Shown in pieces: positions 55,854 through 64,000 of a stretch of DNA of 64,000 nt (position 1 is the first letter of the stretch; every line of letters starts with the position of its first letter). The stretch covers positions 868,001 to 932,000 of the forward strand of contig JAMPIQ010000001.1 in NCBI GenBank assembly GCA_024699855.1, in the 5' to 3' direction. A program made the translations under genes and the position numbers. The notes under the pieces are model-generated. The model saw only the letters and a program-made list of their open reading frames with translations, made no database searches and was not told where the DNA came from. The DNA is from Aphelenchoides besseyi (taxonomy: Eukaryota > Nematoda > Chromadorea > Rhabditida > Aphelenchoididae).

Positions 55854-58800
55854 TCTCAGACTTTCGGGTCATTGAGACATTAACACCAGCGAACATGCAT
55901 TACAATTTGGAGACGTTCACTCATTCATCTTTCTGTCCATTTTTAACGTTTTCGCAGCGTTCCGAGCCGGTCAGTGCCCGGCTCATGGCCATTCTATTCG
56001 TCGAAGGAGACGTCAAATGTGTGGGATTCGTTGAGCGAAATTGAATACCCGAGCAGTCGAAGAAGTTCGTTGAACCCCGATTTTACTCGCTAAGATTAAG
56101 AAATTGAACTATTTCTGGAGAGAAACGAGTCAATAAACACAACTCAAAAGACATAAACAATGACGCGTACGAACGGAAATGAGTGGGTGAAAATAGCCAT
56201 CTTTTTGTCGCGTGATTTTAAGGCAAACACAAAAGTTTCGTATTTCCTCGCTTCCAATTGACATCACTCAGATGGTCAGCTAATCACTCGGAATAACGTG
56301 CAGTCCACGTGTTACAACAATCGAAAGAAGATCAACAAAGATTGTGTTCTGCCCAATTGTAAAGGTCGTACCAGTGAGTCATTCGGTTTGTATGTCAAGT
56401 TCGCTTCTGCAACGCGCATTGATCGCTATCTAGCAAATGAAGAAGTTGGGAGCGGAAGCCGATCGCTTGAAAGGTGTTGAATCTTGGGTACGGGAAATGC
56501 CATACACGTTTCTTTGCGTACTTTGACCCAACCACCGACTCGTCGTACCAGTCGGAATTCGAAGAAGTGAATCTTCTGGAAAATCTTGACGTGTATGATT
56601 GCGCGAATGTCAAACGACGACGAAGGTGAAACCGACGATGATTGAAATCCGCATCGCAATGAATTCCTCGACCGCACACCTTTCGACAGTTTTTATCAGA
56701 TTCCCGCGCTCCCATCTTCTCTGATTCATCACCGAGCGGTCACTCGCAACAAACTTCACGATCGAAATCTCCGCTCGATCGTCGCTAGTGAGTCATATGC
56801 ACATCGGCTGTTGTAACAATACAATTCATCGAAAGTTGGCATTTTTGAAAGCAGAACAAAGAAGCCTGTAATTATCAGATCCATGTTTGTTCGACTAAGT
56901 TTAACATTTTTTCGAACGTCTTGTGGTAGTGTTTACCGTACACGAGTGTTTTTATCGCGTACGAAAACAACCAGTGAGTTAAAGTTCGTTCATAAAAAAA
57001 CTGTTTTTTGTTGATGCCAAGTGCCGATAAGCACGATATTACTGGGTTGTTTTGCGATCGTAGGTACTCGGAGCAATCTGCACACTTGACAATTTTTTCC
57101 ACGTATTCTGGTTTTCTTTCAATTGATCTCTCAAGTATTGCGACACGAATACTGTACCTTTTTACTGAGCTATTAAACAAGTTTGCTCTACAACAACGTT
57201 TGCAAAGAGAATGATGCAATCGAAGAGAGGATTTCAGCTCAGTTTTGCTGGGGCCTCAAAAACAATAAGATCACATTTGTAGGATACTCAAGTCTCATGA
57301 GCTCAACGAGCTTGTTGCTTTTTCGTGGATCTGCTCGGGAAACAGTTAGAAACCAAAAAGCGAGTTTGGATGATGCGCAAATTTGTTGCGATTTTTTTAG
57401 TACCAGGCACCACCTCGTTACGCCACGATCAAAAAACGCGAACATGCTGAGAACCGGTTGACGAATAAGATCACATTCTCAAGACTATTTCCAGTTTGGT
57501 TTGAGAAGAACAGCTGTGCCATGAACTACCATCAAATCGGTTGTTTTGTCGAACAGAGTTAATTCAATTTGTTTCCTTATCTTCTAGTCAGTCATAATCA
57601 TTTTTGTTGTTATGATCGTTGACTCTTTCGTTGACACTAAAATTTCGTTTCTGCGCTTTCAACCATTGGAAACAGTTCTTGAATACGTGAGCCTTACAAA
57701 AAGTTCAGGACTCAAAACAGATTCCCGTGAACTTTTTGCAACTGTTTCAAACCGTTGGATTGCAGAAAACAATTTGCACGATTAGCCTTGATTTACTGTT
57801 TGTGAAACACTACGCATTCGCGAGATCCGTCAGAAGTCGAGCGATCGGTTGCTTTTTCGTTCCGCCGTTCCGTTTTCCGCCTCTGCGAGTCCCGGGACAA
57901 GCCGTTGCGGGCGTACGGTAGACAGTATGCCATCGCTACAACGCCAGGATCCAGACATTCTCAACAAAAACTCAAAATCAAGAGGCTCTACTACACGCTC
58001 AACTCTCCCAAACAATCGATTGTTTGCGTTTGACAAAGCTCACAAATGTTCCGTTCGCTATCACAAACCCTACACAAATGACAACAGAAAAGCACCATAG
58101 AAAGAATGTGACCATGTGATGGCAAAACCAAACATCAAGATTATCACGAATGACCAATGGTCGAAAACCATTAGCAACGATGAACATAGTTCGAACGCCC
58201 AACCGAAGCTTAAACGTGGAAGAGACAACTAAGATCCTAACATCTACAACACGAAATCCTCATTGCTCACTCAATGACCAATTTGCTTGTATCCGTCGAA
58301 ATTGAAATAAACCTTGGACCTTGAAACAGTACGGTGGTTTTCGTTGATTCGAGTAACTAGACAAATGGAGATATTTGTGCTTTCATTCTTATGGTTAACT
58401 GATGTCCAAAGAAATTGCTCACCTTTTAATCGCAAACATTTAAAGCAACTGTAATCTAAGAAGACACAAGTGAACAACAAAAATAGCGAAGTTCTTCTAA
58501 TCGATGCACGACAAAGCGATTGAAAGTTAAAGATCGATCTCTAATTGCAGCCCACAACAAAATGTTAGTTGAGACAACCTGAAAACAAGTACAGAATCGA
58601 CATTGTTGCCGTAACTTTTCATTTCTATGCGACCTGAGTTCGTAGTTTCGCCATTGGAAGCTTTGAAAATCACTTGAAATGAAACCAATTGAACAAAAAT
58701 TGTTACTCAAACATATTTTACTCTTTCCCATAAGAAATCGAGCATCTCTCCCTTGTAATATGCAGCAGAACAAGTAGTTTGATAACACGGTTTGTAAACG

Positions 58801-59989
58801 GAATCTTTGAACGTTCATTCTTACTTCTGCCTCCAAAATCGAATGTACAACTTCTATCTGAGGCATTTCAATTTAACGAAACAAATAAAACACCTGAATG
58901 TTAATTCGAAAAACTAAGCTATTGAGTTGATTCGTATCTCGGGACAGAAAGTGTTTGCAGTAGAATAAACGTATGACAACAGCAACAACAGTGTTTTCAA
59001 TTAGGAGGTCTCTATTGTTATTCGAACAAAGAACTGGATCAATCATGTTCAACACAGGCTTGTACTTAATAAACAACTATCTTCTCAAACCATTGAAGTC
59101 AACAAGCACCATCTTTACAATCAGTTGGCATTGTATTCCTGTATGTGGTCTACAAACTCAACCAGTAACTTATCTTGATTTCAAAAAGTTCCTGTTGTGT
59201 ATAAGCATTGTACGTGTGTGGTCCGGAATGTTAAAATGCGCAGAAAGATGCGACCAGTTCGCTAACTGCTGATAACGTTCGATCATGTCAATTGACGTTG
59301 TAGCAGACGGAAGATCCTGAAGTCGGTCCGGGAGTACGGAGATCAATTCGAAAACGTAAAGAAAAGAAACCGAAACGTGTTTTTACGTGATCCCTATCGA
59401 TCGTCTGCTTTAGCCTGCGAAAAAACCGGGTACTTTCGTTTGAAAAAAGGTTCCGGTTCTCAGCACGAAATACAATCAAAGAAGTGAACTTGGACGATGC
59501 TGTGGACAACTGAAGAGTACGATAGAAAACGAAGGGCAGCGAAAACAACTCCAACTTTTATACAAACCATTGACGAAGGTTGTTTGTTCGAAATCGGAAA
59601 GAAAACAAGGTGATTGAGCGCAAAAACCGTCGCAAATATCATTAAAGTAGACGGTCAGATTGACGTCGAAATGTTGTTTGTATCATCTGTTTTAGATTCT
59701 TGTTTGTGTTCAACGCACGGTTAGGAGTAAAAGTGCACGTTTTTGCTCGAAAAACTACTTTCCGAAGGTTTCAAAGCTCATGGTCGTTCTAATTGACGTT
59801 GACAGAAGGAAAGACGTTTGGTTTTGGTGACCCACTTCTGTTCGCTTAGATCGTAAATAATTTATTCAGTCGATGCAATGATTATAAACATCATGTAAGC
59901 GGTACACTCACTTTTGTCATGTAATCAAGAACGGGGATCAATGTTGAAAGAACTTTGGGTATTTGTGTGAATAGCGTTAATGCGGTTGC
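55854..59989. other. Gene-poor region
   Basis: No gene supported. A frame at 57928-58100 (MPSLQRQDPDILNKNSKSRG) has a protein-like composition but nothing else in its favour. Confidence 0.4.
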
Positions 59990-61813
59990 TCATAAATTCA
60001 ATCGACCTGGAACTCCCGAAACGCTGTCGTGTGAACGAGACGATTGAATAGGCGGTAAGATGTTTCGACCATTTGTGTTCACCAATGGCTGCTCACTACT
60101 GTTCGGTCGAGAGCCAACGGAACTATTGACCAGTGAAAGCGCGGGTGCCACTTTTGTAGGCGTTGAATTACTGACTACTCGACTTCGACAACAAGAAGTT
60201 ACGAAAAACATCCTAAACATCAAACCGAATGCAATATACGACTGTCACTTTACCATATCAACATTCCGATTGTAAACCAGAGCGCCAAATTGTAGCCGGC
60301 AAAAGTCAGCATCTCGAATAGCGAAGGCGATTGAGTGCGAACTTCGTCGATAGTTTCCAATGTGTTGAAAGACCAAGCAACAGACGAAATAAAATCCTGA
60401 AGTTGCTGATATACTTTTGCTGAAACTTCCGTCCTTACCGTTGTCGTTTGAGATTCTGTTTGAAGTGCAAAATTGGATGTTTGAGCAGAGTATTCGATTT
60501 GTTGACATGGACGAGGAAATTGTCTGAGATATGGTTGTGTAAACGTCCATGTACTCTAAACTCACCTCTTGCATTCTTCAACATCATCAGTCAATTGTTT
60601 ACGTCCGCTCGGAATCTTGATGTTCCAATGTTGAGGTCGAGAGAAATCCATGTAATAGCGAGCACAACGATCGTACTCATTGACCGTACAAATCGAAGTT
60701 GCATTCAATTCGCTTATGATTTGTCCGTTGAAATCGCCGCGATACACCCAGTTCACAACATTCAATGGAACACATTTGCATCTCAAAATAGTCGATTTGA
60801 CGAGGCAGCCAATCCAACCGCTATTCGTGTTTATGGATTGATCTGCTTCATTGGCGTCGGCAATTGTATAGCCACAATCGGATGAACGATCCAAGTGTGA
60901 TGAGATCTAAACATAACCGGGTTAATGTTTCCGCTAATTACAAGTCTTCATACTCGTTTTGTGAGCGACAACGAAGTTCCCATTCGGTTTTGTAATCGAA
61001 ATTTGTTCCCATTTTCAATTTCCGTTGACATTCGAAGAGCGTTGTAATGCGACGGTTGAATGTAGATGTCAATTCCTGGATGTGCAAACGGCTCGAAATG
61101 ATTTCTTGATATCTGAAAATTAACATAGTACAAATTTTAAGGCTGTAATGTTTACTCGAAAGTCCAATCGAAGGCCTTGATAAACACTGTAGGATCGTTG
61201 ACTCAAGTTTGTCGCATTAAAAATCCAACATAAACCGTTCAACGAAGAAACATAAGACTGAATGTGAGTCGAACAGCACTCGAAAGCTCCGATTTGAATT
61301 CCCTATTTTGTTTTGTACTTCAGAATTTGATGTTTAGTTTACCTGGACTGTGCATCCACTAACCACTTCAATACAACTAATAAGCAAGGAGTCCAAACGC
61401 TCTTTGAACGCTTGGCCCAATAACGTTTGACTGATGGTGATTTCCGCTTGTTGTGAACTCGAAGTATTTTGTTGTCGACGTTCGGGCGAATTGGCATACG
61501 ATGGATCCAGCCAGTTTTGTAGGTAGTCGACAACTGGCGGCGTGTTGAAAGCGCTGCCCAAACGATCGAGTCCCGCTTGTGTGAACGGAAACTTGTTGCA
61601 GAACAGAATCGACGGTAAATCCAATCGATCGTGTGAGTTTCTAGAACGGAAGTTTCATTTCTTATTCTCGCAAAGATACCTAACAAAAGTTGTTTTTTCG
61701 TAATTCTGAAGATATTGAACAACGAAGTAGAACGTGTGAGCTGCCCACAGAATAGCACATGTAATCAGAAGACATAAAGCAAAAAGAATCCGACTACAGT
61801 TCAGTGTGTTCAT
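59990..61813 (-). CDS. DEG/ENaC-family sodium channel subunit
   Basis: Two-helix, cysteine-rich amiloride-type cation channel subunit, usually mechanosensory, acid- or peptide-gated. Eight exons on the minus strand: 61813-61680, 61640-61343, 61302-61156, 61112-60954, 60906-60566, 60523-60439, 60396-60254, 60212-59990; 509 residues. TM1 is LFALCLLITCAILWAAHTFY. Post-TM1 motif: LPSILFCNKFPF. Extracellular landmarks are ECCSTHIQSYVSSLNGLCWI, GLRLDFR, HFEPFAHPGIDIYIQP and FPRPCQQIEYSAQTSNFAL, a variant of the family's CPxPCxxxxY block. TM2 is LFEMLTFAGYNLALWFTIG. The cytosolic tail is S/T/P-rich. The N-terminus before TM1 is only about nine residues and lacks the HG gating motif, so a 5' exon may be missing: an ACTTCAG acceptor sits 17 nt before the ATG. 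Confidence 0.88.
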
Positions 61814-63506
61814 TGGGTACACGGTTTCTGAAGTTTGTTGTTAGCGTAGGGTAAGATGCTTCGGATGCACGATACAAATCCAACAATTGTAATACCGCAA
61901 ATACTCAAAAGAAAAACCCAATTGACCACAAAAACAAATATTCACGTGTTGACCATTCGCAGCCAAAAGCCGATTGAATTTCATTGGACATCAAAGTGTT
62001 CTCGACATAAAAAAAACAAGAAATCGTAAAGGAATGTTTTTCGTAAGACATTCTTGTCGGAAAAACGTGACCGACTCAACTACAAGCTATGGCTCATGGA
62101 TTTCTTTGAGGTCAATCGACATCTTTTGGCCAACGGAGAAAAATACGGAGCAGCTTTTCGGAGATGGAAAATGGGCGCCAATTCAACTGAAAGAAAATCG
62201 CACTGCGGGTTCTCGCTTGGTTTCCTTTTAACTTTTAATTTGCAAACAAACATGATCTCGTCATCAGAATGTTCGTCGAGTAAACGGCGGCCATGCACAA
62301 TTGTGAGTTAACGTTGAAGAAGCGAACGATAAGACCAATTACGGTAATTAGTAAGGCAACCTTCTGCGCTTGTTGTACAAGTTGCTTAAAGTTGATTTCC
62401 AAACAAACTGGACAGTCGCATGGTTATGGTCATTTTGTATGCAGTCAAGCCGCTGCGAAGAGGCTCCGACGTGTCGTCGAGGCAACGATGATTGGGACGA
62501 AAGACTCGACAGTCAAACGAGCAATTGAATTCACTAGACGCTAGTCGTTGTCCATTTCTTTTGCAGTAGGAAACTTTGACGCAAATTAATATAACCTGAC
62601 AAGAACTTAATACTTGTTTTGGAACACATTTTATTGGAAACAGTCGAAGAAGTTCGTCTACAGAGTTGACCAACCGCTAAAGTAGCCACTAAACGACTAT
62701 TAGTCAATTGTCGGGCTTCTTCGAAGCCAAACACGAGAATCACTTTGTAACGTTTTCGTGCGAAACCAAAGTGGATTAGACGGCAACTGTGAGATTTTTG
62801 TAGTCGCCGAATTGGGCTCAAGCAGGTGAAACGCTTCGAGAGTGACCGTTGGTTAATTGGAAAACAGAAGTTTTTACGATTTCATGAATGATTATGTTAC
62901 GAAGTGTGCATGGGAAAGTGCTACCAAAGTATAGGAGCCGATTTCTTGTGAGCAATGACTGGCAGTCTATTTCGGAAGTCAAAATGTTTTTGGTCATCTT
63001 TGAACATTGAGCATAAAAAAGAGGTGGAAAGGCAGACACAAAAATGGACAGGTCGAAGAGACCATGGAAACAGACTGTCTACAAGCGGGGCCGTTCGAAC
63101 CAAAGACTTTTCGAGTGCCAACTTGAAATCTAGTGGCCATTTTGTGTACAAGCAAACTGAGAAGCAATAACAAGACGACTAACCTTCGAGAACAGATGAA
63201 ACACATCTACGACCTTTGTTTGATTTGTCTCTTGGGATTCTGAACACAATTAGCAATAAAATACGATGACAAAGTGTACGGTTGATTTGTGGATTGTTGT
63301 AAGCAATTATGTTGTCAAGATAGAAGGTAGACATTTCTGGTTGTATTAACAGTTTAGAGGTCTCGTTAAAGGCCTGACTGTACTGATTCTTTACAAAAGC
63401 CTGTTGACAGGCAGGTTAACTGTTGCTCGATTGATTGCTTGCCGCTGCATTCATTCTACACTTGCTACTTCTTTAAACTAAGCTTCATAAGTTTACTACA
63501 CCGAAA
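61814..63506. other. Upstream of the channel gene
   Basis: No gene firmly supported. A minus-strand frame at 62298-62080 (MHGRRLLDEHSDDEIM) might be a missing 5' exon of the channel but lacks a convincing donor. Confidence 0.35.
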
Positions 63507-64000
63507 ATGGATGTTAACGTGAAAAGTGAACTAACTAATAAAATGAATGAGCTCGACATCAAGAAAAGAGACGAGTGAGTTAAGTCAAAAATTTGCATAT
63601 TCAGATTCCAACTTTGAACTTGTTTCATATCGCTTTCACTGCATTCAATTCGTCTTTTCAAGTCGACTCCGGTTTTTGCAAACATCAGCTTCGTTGAATG
63701 TGAGGCGCTCGTCCAAGTTTCGTCAAAAGTCAAGGTATCTTCAATCGATCATGATGGCATTGCCATTTCATCCGGCCATAAAGACTTTTTTCTACCATGG
63801 GCCAAAGCAAATCATCATTCCACCGGCTCTACAGACGCGAAAATGCGTCATTGTCAAACAAATCATAAAGAGGATTAGCTGCTTTATAATATCTTTACCT
63901 AACTCATTTCAGGAAGGCTATGCGATCGAAGGAATAGAGCTCGTCGACGAGTATTGCTTTGACCTAAAACTCGACTTGAGCGTGGAAACGGTGAATGCAC
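63507..64000 (+). CDS. Unknown protein, N-terminal part (runs off the window)
   Basis: Exons 63507-63574, 63663-63852 and 63913 onward join in phase. The start is MDVNVKSELTNKMNELDIKK; exon 2 includes FHPAIKTFFYHGPKQIIIPP, and the joined exon 2-3 sequence reads CVIEGYAIEGIELVDEYCFD. The second donor (GTCAAA) is weak. An alternative acceptor at 63686 gives another long frame (FVECEALVQVSSKVKVSSID) that stops before exon 3, so the structure is provisional. No family recognised. Confidence 0.45.

Noticed and set aside
63663..63890. Alternative reading FVECEALVQVSSKVKVSSID of the last gene
   Set aside because: It stops before the coherent exon at 63913; the other frame joins that exon in phase. 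Kept only as an alternative.
1..64000. tRNA, rRNA or CRISPR features
   Set aside because: Scanning for T-loop type GGTTCGAAT boxes, rRNA-like stretches and regularly spaced repeats by eye gave nothing convincing; a tRNAscan/Infernal run would be decisive.

Overview
The window is nuclear DNA of an animal, most probably a nematode. Genes are compact and split by many introns, mostly 35-50 nt, with GT donors and TTTCAG or TTTTAG acceptors. Several start codons sit a few tens of bases behind a lone acceptor, as expected for spliced-leader trans-splicing. The protein set is metazoan: AP-2 transcription factor, endophilin A, a DEG/ENaC channel, DMAP1, and a V-ATPase a subunit closest in kind to UNC-32. 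The exact clade cannot be read from the sequence. Exon structures below were assembled by hand from splice sites and reading phase, and each accepted multi-exon model closes in frame.

Layout. 1-735: 3' part of a fungal-type GH16 glucanase gene. 1.8-16.8 kb: a rearranged accessory block. Two 600-bp outer inverted repeats (about 1830-2450 and 16250-16840, with a 212-bp core about 95% identical) enclose a large imperfect palindrome (4163-7440 against 9774-12873). Its arms are decayed hormone-sensitive-lipase genes, and its 2.3-kb spacer carries an AP-2 gene. A truncated AP-2 copy joined to a third lipase 3' end follows (12860-13810), a short gene built on an AP-2-like first exon lies on the left (3747-4187), and a 493-residue unknown gene lies at 13.9-15.7 kb. 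17-19.3 kb: small unknown genes. 22.0-33.2 kb: dense housekeeping and neuronal genes (endophilin A, neuroguidin, an L7Ae-like protein, V-ATPase a, a RING-like protein, a four-helix membrane protein). 34.6-36.2 kb: an SLC35C2-type transporter. 41.0-45.9 kb: a Nudix hydrolase, ARFRP1-like GTPase and DMAP1. 46-59.9 kb: gene-poor, with a few small candidates. 60.0-61.8 kb: DEG/ENaC channel. 63.5 kb to the end: start of an unknown gene.

Relations. Neuroguidin and the L7Ae-like gene share a 164-bp divergent promoter and both suggest ribosome or RNase P RNA work. ARFRP1-like and DMAP1, and the RING-like and membrane-protein genes, are also divergent pairs. The Nudix and ARFRP1-like genes converge so closely that their terminal coding exons overlap on opposite strands. 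Endophilin A and V-ATPase a both serve synaptic-vesicle and endomembrane traffic, but nothing in the sequence links their expression.

The most unusual region is the lipase/AP-2 palindrome: gene halves have been separated, frameshifted and fused by recent rearrangement, and the E2F-like promoter motif of AP-2 survives in all three promoter copies.
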